In this document: piece by piece, positions 41,151 through 49,240 of the stretch
Position numbering within the stretch: the first letter of the stretch is position 1
Layout: the number at the start of each line of letters is the position of its first letter
Assembly: GCA_024123955.1 (NCBI GenBank)
Contig: CP099652.1
Coordinates: forward strand, 3,162,001 to 3,226,000
Direction: 5' to 3'
From: Oxalobacteraceae bacterium OTU3CINTB1
GTDB taxonomy: Bacteria > Pseudomonadota > Gammaproteobacteria > Burkholderiales > Burkholderiaceae_D
Length of the DNA: 64,000 nucleotides
Notes under the pieces: generated by a model
Told to the model about the DNA's origin: nothing
What the model saw: the letters and a program-made list of their open reading frames with translations, nothing else
The model's database searches: none
Made by a program: the position numbers and the translations under genes

Positions 41151-43693
41151 CGGCGGTACGCGATCTCCCCAGCTCCCTGCCAAGGCCGGCGGGAGAGCTC
41201 GAACAACTTGAACGGGTCTGGCGCACGCCGCGCGGCCTCGCCTTCCTCACTTCAGTCAACAACACCACTATCGGGCTGCTTTACATCGGCACCGCGCTGC
41301 TGTTCTTTATTCTCGCCGGTATCCTGGGGTTGATGATCAGGGCGCAGCTGGCGGTTCCGGAGAACGCGCTGCTCAGCGCCGGCACCTACAACCAGGTGTT
41401 CACCATGCACGGCACGGTGATGATGTTCCTGTTCGCCATTCCCGTGGTCGAGGCGATCGCCGTGTTCCTGTTGCCCGGCATGCTGGGCGCGCGCGACCTG
41501 CCATTTCCGCGCCTGTCGGCCTACGCGTTCTGGGCCTACGCGGTCGGCGGCCTCGGTTTTTTCATCAGCCTGTTCTGGGGTCTGGCGCCGGACGGCGGCT
41601 GGTTCATGTATCCGCCGCTGACGGGCAAAGAGTATTCGCCCGGCCTGAACGCCGACTTCTGGTTGCTGGGCATAGGCTTCATCGAGATCTCGGCGATCGC
41701 CGGCGCCATCGAGCTGATTGTCGGCATCTTGTTTACGCGGGCGCCTGGCATGACCCTGGGCCGCATGCCGGTGTACGCGTGGGCCATGCTGGTGGTGGGC
41801 GTGATGATCGTGTTCGCGTTCCCGGCGGTGATCGCCGGCACCACCTTGCTGGAACTGGAGCGCGCCTACGACTGGCCTTTCTTCATTCCCGCGCGCGGCG
41901 GCGACCCGCTGCTGTGGCAGCACCTGTTCTGGTTCTTCGGCCACCCTGAGGTGTACATCATCTTCCTGCCGGCCGCCGGCATGGTGTCGACGATGATCCC
42001 GGCGCTGGCCGGCACGCCGCTGGTGGGGCACCGCTCGATCGTCGCCGCGCTGGTGGCGGTGGGCTTCTTCAGTTTCGCGCTGTGGGCGCACCATATGTTC
42101 ACCGCCGGCCTCGGGCTGCTTGAAACGAGCCTGGTGTCGGCGGCCAGCATGGCGGTGGCGATACCCACCGGCGTGCAGGTGTTCGCGTGGATCGCTACGC
42201 TGTGGCGCGGGCAGGTGCGCATCAACGCGCCGACCTTGTTCCTGCTCGGTTTCATGTTCATCTTCGTGCTGGGCGGCCTGACCGGCGTGATGGTGGCGGT
42301 GCTGCCGTTCGACTGGCAGGTGCACGACACCTATTTCATCGTCGCCCACCTGCACTATGTGCTGATCGGCGGCCTGGTGTTCCCGATGTTCGCGGCGCTG
42401 TATTACTGGATGCCGCTGGTGAACGGCAACCGCATGTCGGAGCCAGCCGCGCGCTGGGTGTTCGGGTTGATGTTCGGCGGGATGAATTTGGCGTTCTTCC
42501 CGATGCATATCACCGGTTTGCTCGGCATGCCGCGCCGGGTGTACACATACTCGCCCGAGATGGGATGGGACCTTCTGAACCTTGTATCCAGCATCGGCGC
42601 CTTCGCGCTGGCGCTGGGTGTGCTGGTGTTTATCGTCGACGCGGTGCGCACCTTGCGCCTGCCGGAGCGCGAGCATGGCAATCCGTGGAACGCGTCCACG
42701 CTCGAATGGCTGCCGGCCGACGATTACGCCACGCGCAGCATTCCGCAGGTGGAGTCGCGCGAGCCTTTGTGGGACAGGCCGCAACTGGCGCGGGAGGTGG
42801 AAGAGGGCGCGCACTGGCTGCCCGGCACCGCGACCGGGCGGCGCGAGTCCATCGTCACCAGTCCGGTGGCCGCGCGCCCGCTGTATCTGCTGGTGCTCCC
42901 GGGCGACAGTTGGTGGCCGTTCGCCGCCGCAGTCGGCACGGCCGGCTTCTTCCTGCTGCTGACGATCAAAATGACCTTGGTCGCGTGGGCCTGCGGCATC
43001 GTGGCAGTGGCCTCGGTGCTGGCGTGGATGTGGCAGTCGGACACGCCGCCCGTGCAGCGCACGGCCAACGTCTCCGACGACGTGTCGTTGCCGGTCGGTG
43101 TCACCGGCACGGCCTCGCATTCGTGGTGGGGCACGGTCATCATGCTGGTGGTGGACGGCACCATCTTCGCCGCCTTCCTGTTCGCCCATATCCACATATC
43201 GATGCGGCTGGAGGTATGCCCGCCGCCGGGCAGCCGCCTGCCCGAACCGTTTTGGCCGCTGCTGTCGTGTGGTTTGCTGCTGGCCGGGTCGCTGCTGATC
43301 GAATGGACCCGGCGCACCTGCGCCGTCGTGCCGGACAAGGCGCGCAAGGCGCCACGCCGGGGGCAGGGCTGGCAGCGGCTGGCGATCGCACTGGCGTTGG
43401 CGTGCATGCTGGGCTCCTTCGGACTCGATCTGCGCGGCCAGGCGCTGGCGGGTCTCGATCCGACCGGGCACGCCTGGGGCGCGACGGTGGCGGCGATGCT
43501 GGCCTATCAGGGCCTGCACGCGGTGCTGCTGTTCATCCTGGCGGGTTATCTGTTGGTCCGTTCCTGGAGCGGCAGGCTGACGCCGCCCGCCCGCGCGACC
43601 CTCGACAACTGTGCGCTGGTGTGGCACTACGCCACGCTGCAAGGCATCGTCATCGCGGCGGCGGTGCAGTGGCTGCCCAAACTGATGGGATGA
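41147..43693 (+). CDS. Cytochrome c oxidase, fused subunits I and III
   Basis: 848 residues. Subunit I (about 1-560): heme a ligand His88 (FTMHGTVMMFLF), CuB/active-site GHPEVY (His266, Glu268, Tyr270), AHHMFTAG (His315/316), and HDTYFIVAHLHYV with His393, His401 and His403. The D-channel Asp is Asp117 (GARDLPFPR). The K-channel position reads IPTGVQVFAW, with Gln344 where A-type enzymes have Lys. Subunit III-like helices fill about 640-848. The end overlaps the next gene. It reduces oxygen to water and pumps or moves protons. Confidence 0.93.
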   Translation: MTAVRDLPSSLPRPAGELEQLERVWRTPRGLAFLTSVNNTTIGLLYIGTALLFFILAGILGLMIRAQLAVPENALLSAGTYNQVFTMHGTVMMFLFAIPVVEAIAVFLLPGMLGARDLPFPRLSAYAFWAYAVGGLGFFISLFWGLAPDGGWFMYPPLTGKEYSPGLNADFWLLGIGFIEISAIAGAIELIVGILFTRAPGMTLGRMPVYAWAMLVVGVMIVFAFPAVIAGTTLLELERAYDWPFFIPARGGDPLLWQHLFWFFGHPEVYIIFLPAAGMVSTMIPALAGTPLVGHRSIVAALVAVGFFSFALWAHHMFTAGLGLLETSLVSAASMAVAIPTGVQVFAWIATLWRGQVRINAPTLFLLGFMFIFVLGGLTGVMVAVLPFDWQVHDTYFIVAHLHYVLIGGLVFPMFAALYYWMPLVNGNRMSEPAARWVFGLMFGGMNLAFFPMHITGLLGMPRRVYTYSPEMGWDLLNLVSSIGAFALALGVLVFIVDAVRTLRLPEREHGNPWNASTLEWLPADDYATRSIPQVESREPLWDRPQLAREVEEGAHWLPGTATGRRESIVTSPVAARPLYLLVLPGDSWWPFAAAVGTAGFFLLLTIKMTLVAWACGIVAVASVLAWMWQSDTPPVQRTANVSDDVSLPVGVTGTASHSWWGTVIMLVVDGTIFAAFLFAHIHISMRLEVCPPPGSRLPEPFWPLLSCGLLLAGSLLIEWTRRTCAVVPDKARKAPRRGQGWQRLAIALALACMLGSFGLDLRGQALAGLDPTGHAWGATVAAMLAYQGLHAVLLFILAGYLLVRSWSGRLTPPARATLDNCALVWHYATLQGIVIAAAVQWLPKLMG

Positions 43694-44025
43694 TCATGCG
43701 CACCCAAGACCGGCTTTTGAGTAAAATGACGCTGGCGGTGGCGCCGCTGCTGATCTGGGCGGCGCACTTCTTTTTTTGCTATGCGTGGACGGCTGCGGCC
43801 TGCCAGCGCGGTGCCGATCCAGGCTTGGCGCTGACGGTGGCGTCGGTGCTGGCGCTGGGCGCGGCGGCCCTTCTGCTGGCGCGGGCGGTACGGCCGGCAT
43901 GCCGCGCGTCGCAGCCTGTGCGCCTGGTCGTCTGGGTCCATTTGGCGTCGGCGGCGCTGGCGCTGGCGGCCATCGTGTGGACTTGCGTGCCCATGTTGAT
44001 GCTGGAGATGTGCACCGCGCCTTGA
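43690..44025 (+). CDS. Small membrane protein of the oxidase operon
   Basis: 111 residues, three membrane helices (about 17-32, 42-62, 78-98) with several Cys (FFCYAW, AAACQRG, IVWTCVPML, LEMC). The start overlaps the COX I-III stop as ATGA; a second ATG two codons on is equally possible. It probably serves as a small accessory subunit or assembly factor, by position only. Confidence 0.75.
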   Translation: MIMRTQDRLLSKMTLAVAPLLIWAAHFFFCYAWTAAACQRGADPGLALTVASVLALGAAALLLARAVRPACRASQPVRLVVWVHLASAALALAAIVWTCVPMLMLEMCTAP

Positions 44026-44153
44026 GCCTCCCTGGCTGGTTTTTCGGCCGTCGGCGCGGCAACGTTTTGTGACAAAGCGCGCATTTTCGCTGTTAAATAT
44101 TGTGCTACATTGCTTTGTTTTCTTTTTGAGTGGCGCCCGCGCCGCGTCGTCAC

Positions 44154-45047
44154 ATGCAAGTAAAGCATTCGCTGTACGCGTTCCTGTTGTTGATGTTCGC
44201 GCTGTTCGCATTGTATTTTTACTCCAGCTTTCCACGGCCTGCGAGAGCGCCGGCGTCGCCGCATCGCCCCGCAGACGCCTGGCTGGCCAATCCGCGCGCC
44301 GCGCACCATGCGCCATCGGCCGATACGGTCCGTGTCAATCTTCCAGCCGTCGCCACGGCCGTGCCGCTGGCGACCCAAATCGATCTTCTGGTCTCCACCG
44401 GCGTGCCGGCCGACGCGTTGCGCGCTTACTGGCTGGCGCAGGGCTGCATCGACTTCGCGGAGAAGGGCATAGCACTGACGGAGGATCCACAAAGCCAAAC
44501 GTTTTTGCGTGGGCTGACCGACGAGGAATATCGGGCGCAGACGGCACTTTGTGCCGGTCTCACGGAGCGGATCAAGATGTCGCGCCTTGACCATCTGGCG
44601 ATCGCCGCCAGGGCAGGGGTGAGCGGGGCGGACGACGCGTTCCTGCGTGTCGGTCCGTTCGGCGATCGCAGCGCGCTGAAGACGCGGCCGGACGATCCGT
44701 TGGTGAAGGCGTGGCGCGTGGAGGCGGAGAAGTTGTTGACGGCCCACGCGGAGGCGGGCGACATGATAAGCATGCTGACCTTGATGCAGGAGTACAGCTA
44801 TGGCGGGACGCTGGACGCCGATCCGGCGCTGGCGCTGCGCTATACCTACGCGGTGAGCGATATATTCGATCGGATGCTGGCACGGAGCGACCCGAATTTC
44901 CCCAATCCTTACAAGACCCAGGTGGAAATGGCGTTGAAGGGGCCACTATCGACGCAGCAGGTCACCACGGCGATTGCCGCCGGCAAGGACATGGCGGAGA
45001 AGGCGGCCGAGCAGCAGGCGAAGAATCGCGCCGCCGCCGGCCAGTGA
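44154..45047 (+). CDS. Membrane-anchored hypothetical protein
   Basis: About 297 residues from MQVKHSLYAFLLLMFALF, an N-terminal anchor (about 4-24). A Pro-rich linker leads into a helical domain (about 60-290): LVSTGVPADALRAYWLAQGC, DEEYRAQTALCAGLTERIK, and a Sel1-like EYSYGGTLDADPALALRYTY. A GTG 24 bases upstream is an alternative start but adds only MAPAPRRH. I do not recognise the family. Confidence 0.65.
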   Translation: MQVKHSLYAFLLLMFALFALYFYSSFPRPARAPASPHRPADAWLANPRAAHHAPSADTVRVNLPAVATAVPLATQIDLLVSTGVPADALRAYWLAQGCIDFAEKGIALTEDPQSQTFLRGLTDEEYRAQTALCAGLTERIKMSRLDHLAIAARAGVSGADDAFLRVGPFGDRSALKTRPDDPLVKAWRVEAEKLLTAHAEAGDMISMLTLMQEYSYGGTLDADPALALRYTYAVSDIFDRMLARSDPNFPNPYKTQVEMALKGPLSTQQVTTAIAAGKDMAEKAAEQQAKNRAAAGQ

Positions 45048-45080
45048 GCGCCGGTTAGTCGACAGGAGCGCAGACCTACG

Positions 45081-45725
45081 ATGGGCAAGCCGAATATCTC
45101 CAGTGCCGTCGCCCCCGAGTTGCTGGCGGGTTGGCTTGCCGCACGGTCGGTCGCGCGCGGCTTGCCGCTGCCGGTAGCCGACAGTGGCGGGCTGCGCGTC
45201 GACACGGGATCGGACATCGAAGTTCGGCGCTATGTGTTCGCCGGACCGGTGCAGGAAATACGCGAGCTGGCCAGGTCGATTACGCAACCGCGCACCTTCA
45301 TCAAAATGATCGGGCCAGCCGAACAACTGCTGGAACTCGTGCCGGCCGCATGGCAATTGCAGCCCGGCGCCCACGTCATGGTCCACGATGGCGCACAGGA
45401 TGCGCGACCCGCCTTGCCTACAGGGTATCGGCTGGAATTGGTCATGGAAGGCTGCACCACCCTGGCCCGTATTTTCAGCGTCGGTGGCGACCTGGCCGCC
45501 AGCGGCTATGCGGCCGAATACGGCGGGACATTCATTTTCGACCGCATCATCGTCGAGGAAGCGCATCAGCGACGAGGGTTGGGCAGGGCGATGATGGCGG
45601 CGCTGGGTTCCGCGCAACGCTCAGGCGCCACGCGGCGGGTTCTCGTGGCGACCGATGCTGGGCGTGCCCTGTATTCGACGTTAGGCTGGACTGTTATTGC
45701 GCCTTATTCCACGGTGGCGACTTAG
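45081..45725 (+). CDS. GNAT-family N-acetyltransferase
   Basis: 214 residues. The acetyl-CoA motif VEEAHQRRGLGRAMMAALGSAQ (about 153-174) and the following VATDAGRALYSTLGW strand are typical of GNAT enzymes. The N-terminal 140 residues are less typical and may bind the acceptor. It starts about 33 bases after the previous gene. The substrate is unknown. It is convergent with the ArsR gene (7 bases apart). Confidence 0.85.
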   Translation: MGKPNISSAVAPELLAGWLAARSVARGLPLPVADSGGLRVDTGSDIEVRRYVFAGPVQEIRELARSITQPRTFIKMIGPAEQLLELVPAAWQLQPGAHVMVHDGAQDARPALPTGYRLELVMEGCTTLARIFSVGGDLAASGYAAEYGGTFIFDRIIVEEAHQRRGLGRAMMAALGSAQRSGATRRVLVATDAGRALYSTLGWTVIAPYSTVAT

Positions 45726-45731
45726 CACGCT

Positions 45732-46079
45732 TCATTTCGCCTCCGTGTGGTCATGCAATAGCGCGTCCAGTGCATCGAAACGCTGTTCCCACATCCGCCG
45801 GTTGACCGCTACCCAGTGCGCGAGAACATCAAGTCCGTGGCCGTCGAGCTCGCACATGCGAACGCGCCCCACCTTGCGCGTCTGCAGAATTCCGCAGGTT
45901 TGCAGTACGCGAAGATGCTGGGAGATAGCGGTAAGCGTGACATTCAGCGCCGCAGCCAGGGCGCTGACCGATTGCGGCCCCTGGGCGACCAGCTTAACGA
46001 TCGCGCGGCGGGTGGCGTCTCCGAGCGCGGCGAAAACCTGGTCCGCCGCGTCCGTGTGCATTGCCTGTACTTGGTTCAT
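45732..46079 (-). CDS. ArsR-family transcriptional regulator
   Basis: 115 residues with a winged helix-turn-helix (ALGDATRRAIVKLVAQGPQ, then LAAALNVTLTAISQHLRVL, the recognition helix). No cluster of metal-binding Cys: the single Cys near TCGILQ makes metal sensing unlikely, so it belongs to the metal-free ArsR-SRPBCC pairs. It follows the SRPBCC gene by 9 bases, so they form one operon. The likely binding sites are the twin palindromes just upstream of the operon. Confidence 0.9.
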   Translation of the reverse strand: MNQVQAMHTDAADQVFAALGDATRRAIVKLVAQGPQSVSALAAALNVTLTAISQHLRVLQTCGILQTRKVGRVRMCELDGHGLDVLAHWVAVNRRMWEQRFDALDALLHDHTEAK

Positions 46080-46088
46080 GCGAGTCCT

Positions 46089-46565
46089 TTAGTTGGCCGC
46101 TACGGCAGCATGCAATTGACCCAACAGTTTCTGCCAGCCGGCCCGTCGCAGCTCCGGGCCGTCCGCACCGTCGCCGTACATCGCCTGATGGGTAAAGACC
46201 AGGCGTGTAGCGCCGGACTCGTCGCTGAAGAACTCGAACGTGTGCAAGGACGCGGAAAAACGCCGTCCGCCCATCGCCATCGTGGCGGCGGCGACGATGC
46301 GTTGTTGCGGAACGATATCAAGGATGTATCCGTCCGATTCCAGCGTCACGCCGGCGAAGGGCGTACCGGGCTTGAATCGGTAGCGCGCCAGTTCGCGTCC
46401 GCCAACTTCGAATTGCATGTCGTAGTGCTCGATCTCATGCTGGACGCCTTCGGCAAACCAGCGCTTCTTCTGATGCGGATCGCTGAACGCTTGAAACACG
46501 CGCGCCAGCGGGGCGGCGAAGCTACGTTCCATGGTGAAGGTATCAAATTGCGCTGACTGAGCCAT
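46089..46565 (-). CDS. SRPBCC (AHSA1-like) protein
   Basis: 158 residues from MAQSAQFDTFTMERSF. The AHSA1 pattern is clear: APLARVFQAFSDPHQKKRWF, then EVGGRELARY and GGRRFSASLHTFEFF. The fold binds hydrophobic small molecules. Its operon with an ArsR regulator suggests it is the effector of a small-molecule response. The start excludes 20 upstream codons that run through the operators. First gene of the operon. Confidence 0.9.
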   Translation of the reverse strand: MAQSAQFDTFTMERSFAAPLARVFQAFSDPHQKKRWFAEGVQHEIEHYDMQFEVGGRELARYRFKPGTPFAGVTLESDGYILDIVPQQRIVAAATMAMGGRRFSASLHTFEFFSDESGATRLVFTHQAMYGDGADGPELRRAGWQKLLGQLHAAVAAN

Positions 46566-46579
46566 AATCTTTCTCCGAT

Positions 46580-46634
46580 AGTGAAGTTGAGGCTTCAGTT
46601 TATGTGGATTGAATAGTGAAGTCAAGACTTCACT
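46580..46634. promoter_or_regulatory. Twin palindromic ArsR-type operators
   Basis: Site 1 at 46615-46634 is a perfect 9-base inverted repeat (AGTGAAGTC and GACTTCACT) with a 2-base gap. Site 2 at 46580-46599 is a weaker copy (AGTGAAGTT, GA, GGCTTCAGT). Both run in the same register, 35 bases apart, directly upstream of the SRPBCC start. They fit as operators of the ArsR protein. Confidence 0.75.
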
Positions 46635-46804
46635 GATGTGGCATCGGACCGCGTGCCAAGCGGGATGGGCCGTGCGTGCTGCCGATTGGATGGGGTAGCA
46701 GGGATGTTACGCAGGCGGCAGTGTGACAATCCGTGTCTTTCTACTGCATTGCATTACTGTATGCTCCACAATAATTGTCCGATAACGGTTTTGAGGAGGG
46801 TGAA

Positions 46805-47329
46805 TTGGGCGCTCGCGGTGCAGTCATTATGGGATTTTTCGGTGCGGTCTTCGCTGCGCTGACTATGCATTTGCAATGGCGGGTCCTGGGCCTCATGCTG
46901 GCCTTACCTTTTGTGGTTTTTCTTGCCATCGCAGCTGCTGCTTTACACACGATGCGCCTGAAGGGCAACGGTGTCGTCCTTTCCGAATCAACTAAAAAGG
47001 CGCTGATGTGGAGTAGCATCGGCGAGGGCATCGGTGTCTTTCTCGCTTCGAACGTGCTAGCCAACCTGCATCGTGACGACTTGCTTTTGCCGGCGATTGC
47101 TCTTGTCGTCGGCCTTCATTTCCTCCCGATAGCCCGCGCTGCTTCTTTCCGTCCTTTTTATGTGCTCGGCGCTGTACTGCTGGCGTCTGCCATCATCGGC
47201 TTCCTCGTCGCCGCACCGGTCGGCGGCGAGATAGCCGGAATCGCAGCGGCATTGAGTTTGTGGCTCGCATCGCTGGCGGCCATTCGAAGGGACTGGCAAG
47301 AGAAACGGGCATCGTTGAGTTTTGGCTGA
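46805..47329 (+). CDS. Membrane protein of unknown function (accessory region)
   Basis: About 174 residues with five or six hydrophobic helices (MGFFGAVFAALTM, LGLMLALPFVVFLAIAAAAL, DDLLLPAIALVVGLHFL, FYVLGAVLLASAIIGFLV and a last one near the end). A TTG at 46805 is chosen because AGGAGGG lies directly before it; ATG at 46829 is the alternative. First of a run of orphan small genes. Function unknown; immunity-like by neighbourhood only. Confidence 0.6.
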   Translation: MGARGAVIMGFFGAVFAALTMHLQWRVLGLMLALPFVVFLAIAAAALHTMRLKGNGVVLSESTKKALMWSSIGEGIGVFLASNVLANLHRDDLLLPAIALVVGLHFLPIARAASFRPFYVLGAVLLASAIIGFLVAAPVGGEIAGIAAALSLWLASLAAIRRDWQEKRASLSFG

Positions 47330-47422
47330 TGCATGTGCGCGTTGCAACGTCGGCCATGAGCTGTCCTTTCAATGGGCACTCGGGGTTTAGAAAGCTGAGA
47401 TTCACTAAACGTAGGAGATGGA

Positions 47423-47887
47423 ATGCGTCTAGCTGCATTCGCGTTATCTGTACTCGCCTTATTAGTCGCGGGTCGTTCCTTTGCGGCGCAAGTCTTCTCT
47501 TGCGATGGTGCAGAGGTTCGCATCGAGGTGGTTGCGCGTGAAAGTCCAGTGTGGGAAGAACGTCTAGAGGCGGTCGTTACCGTCTCGCGTGACGAAGCAA
47601 TTACTGTATTGCGCTATCGGAATATTGACTTTGTTGGTGGCCAGTGTTTGGTCAAAGACACGTCCCAATCGCTAGTCATTTTTCAAGCATTTTGCGGTGG
47701 CACGGGCTGCAAGGACCTCGCCAATTGGGGCGTAGTGAACCCGAAAACCCTTCGGGTCCTAACCGTCCCAAGCGATACGAATCGCGAGGAAGTGCTGAGG
47801 CTAGTCGGCGATAGTGCTCTTCCGCGACTGGAATTGCTGAATGTTCTTGCCGAGGCCCGTAAGCAAGGTATTAGAATGCCTGATTAA
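47423..47887 (+). CDS. Secreted hypothetical protein
   Basis: 154 residues. The signal peptide MRLAAFALSVLALLVAGRSFA ends near residue 22, and the mature part has four Cys (FSCDGA, GGQCLV, FCGGTGCKDL) that could form two disulfides. GGAG lies before the ATG. I do not recognise the family. Confidence 0.65.
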   Translation: MRLAAFALSVLALLVAGRSFAAQVFSCDGAEVRIEVVARESPVWEERLEAVVTVSRDEAITVLRYRNIDFVGGQCLVKDTSQSLVIFQAFCGGTGCKDLANWGVVNPKTLRVLTVPSDTNREEVLRLVGDSALPRLELLNVLAEARKQGIRMPD

Positions 47888-47935
47888 CAGGATATAGTAT
47901 TGTTTTCGAAAAACGAACGCGTTAGGCCACAGAGG

Positions 47936-47955
47936 GCAACCGGCCACTAACGGAC
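47936..47955 (+). repeat. Inter-gene tag motif, copy 1
   Basis: GCAACCGGCCACTAACGGAC, 48 bases after the preceding stop. It matches the copy at 48380 at 17 of 20 positions. Confidence 0.5.
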
Positions 47956-47997
47956 CTATTGGGTTAAAGCCTCATCTACTCGCGGAGGAAGCACGTT

Positions 47998-48369
47998 GTG
48001 AAACTAATCTTTCTAAGCATTTTGGTGTTTTCCATGGCGGCTAATTCTGCCGAGAACGTTAAAGAGCTATCGGATGATGCCGGCACATCAGACGTGCGCT
48101 GGACGGCGATGCTGGGGCACGTGGATCCCTCGATAAGTAAAGCAGTCGCTGAAACGCAAAAAAACGAAGCGACACCGCCGCCGCATTATCAAAGCGCCAT
48201 AGCGTTCAGCTCAACTAATACGAACATTATGACTGCTGCTTTTATTGAAGCGAAGGTGCCGGATTGTCTTCACTCAGAAGGACTAAAGCGTCAACCTACA
48301 TTTCTTCTCGGCGGATATCTAGCGCTGCCGTTCATAGCTGTCGCCAAGGTGCGCGGGAAGTGTATCTAA
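47998..48369 (+). CDS. Secreted hypothetical protein
   Basis: 123 residues starting at GTG after GGAGGAAG. A signal peptide (about 1-18, MKLIFLSILVFSMAANSA) precedes a polar domain ending VPDCLHSEGLKRQPTFLLGG and AVAKVRGKCI, with two Cys probably bridged. The ending resembles a group of uncharacterised small secreted proteins that I have seen in related bacteria, but I cannot name a family. Confidence 0.6.
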   Translation: MKLIFLSILVFSMAANSAENVKELSDDAGTSDVRWTAMLGHVDPSISKAVAETQKNEATPPPHYQSAIAFSSTNTNIMTAAFIEAKVPDCLHSEGLKRQPTFLLGGYLALPFIAVAKVRGKCI

Positions 48370-48379
48370 TGTTTCGACA

Positions 48380-48399
48380 GCAACCGGCCAGAAGCGGAC
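48380..48399 (+). repeat. Inter-gene tag motif, copy 2
   Basis: GCAACCGGCCAGAAGCGGAC, 10 bases after the preceding stop and a few bases before the RraB-like gene's ribosome binding site. Confidence 0.5.
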
Positions 48400-48423
48400 G
48401 ACCGTATTTTTAGGAGCGAATGA

Positions 48424-48753
48424 ATGTTTTCAAAACCACGCTGACCCAATGACGCAGATGGAGATGTTTTTCGTAGAATGCAGAAAAGTGGGTTTGACTT
48501 CGATAAGGCTGTGGATATCGACTTTAATATGGATTTTGATTCGTGGCCACCTTCCGAAGAACTAGTGAGTATGCTTCGTTCGCAATTTGAGCATGTGAAG
48601 ATTTATTCCCCTGATTCAAGTGGAGACGGATATGTACAATTCGTTTTAAATGCTTTGCCGACGTACGAATTAGTTATTTTTATCCAAAAATCCGTCTCCG
48701 AAATGGCGGCCCGGTTCGGCGGCGTGTGTGAATCATGGGGCGTGTTGCACTGA
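48424..48753 (+). pseudogene. RraB-like gene with in-frame TGA stop
   Basis: Read from ATG 48424 (AGGAG upstream), the frame gives MFSKPR, a TGA at 48442, then PNDADGDVFRRMQKSGFDFD and on to ...MAARFGGVCESWGVLH. The DADGDVFRRM...GFDF...DIDF start and the GG..(D/E).WG end match the RraB superfamily (RNase E inhibitor fold), and only the reading across the TGA gives the conserved N-terminus. An internal ATG at 48478 could restart translation and give 91 residues. A nonsense change or a sequencing error are both possible. Confidence 0.7.
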
Positions 48754-48764
48754 GTCTGATAGCG

Positions 48765-48785
48765 GCAACAAGCCGACGTTGGCAA
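48765..48785 (+). repeat. Inter-gene tag motif, copy 3
   Basis: A GCAAC-AAGCCGACGTTGGCAA stretch just after the RraB-like stop. It shares AGCC(T)GACGTTnGCAAT with the copy at 49185. Confidence 0.4.
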
Positions 48786-48818
48786 TTCACACGATTGAAA
48801 CTGTAGAGGAAGAATTTT

Positions 48819-49178
48819 TTGAATAAGAATACATCAATTAAACTGCTTGGATTGATATTTTGCATTACGATTTTAGTCGAGATTCTGACTTGGGTAATGG
48901 GTGCGCCTCCAGAGAAAAGTATAGTCCGGTTGATAGCCTTAACAGGATTGTTTTTGTGGTTGCTGAAGGGGGCCCGCTTTGCGCGCTACACGTTGAGTGT
49001 CGTGTATTCGCTGAGTGCGCTCTTGGCCGTCTTGTCGGCCGTCCGGTCGGGCGAGGCGCCAGCATTTATCGCAGTATTCTGGTGCTTTAGCATATTCTCG
49101 GTGGTTGCTGCCGTCTTCTTTATTCGGTCAAGTGTCTTGTGCGCATTGACTGCCCCAGTACGTGTAATAACAGACTAA
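48819..49178 (+). CDS. Small membrane protein (accessory region)
   Basis: 119 residues starting at TTG, supported by AGGAAG seven bases before. Four hydrophobic segments (IKLLGLIFCITILVEILTWV, RLIALTGLFLWLL, LSVVYSLSALLAVLSAV, FIAVFWCFSIFSVVAAVFF). No family recognised. Lies between two damaged genes. Confidence 0.55.
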   Translation: MNKNTSIKLLGLIFCITILVEILTWVMGAPPEKSIVRLIALTGLFLWLLKGARFARYTLSVVYSLSALLAVLSAVRSGEAPAFIAVFWCFSIFSVVAAVFFIRSSVLCALTAPVRVITD

Positions 49179-49184
49179 CGCTGC

Positions 49185-49210
49185 GTCGGGCCACAGCCTG
49201 ACGTTCGCAA
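49185..49210 (+). repeat. Inter-gene tag motif, copy 4
   Basis: GTCGGGCCACAGCC-TGACGTTCGCAA after the membrane gene's stop, related to copies 1-3 in different parts. Confidence 0.4.
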
Positions 49211-49240
49211 TCCCGCCTCCACTTACTAATTTTCCTACTT

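Noticed and set aside
47919..47963. Integron attC-like site (GTTAGGCC ... GGCC.CTAAC) in the island
   Set aside because: Only one of the inter-gene motifs shows it, no integron integrase is present, and the stem is imperfect. The recurring-tag observation is kept without calling it attC.
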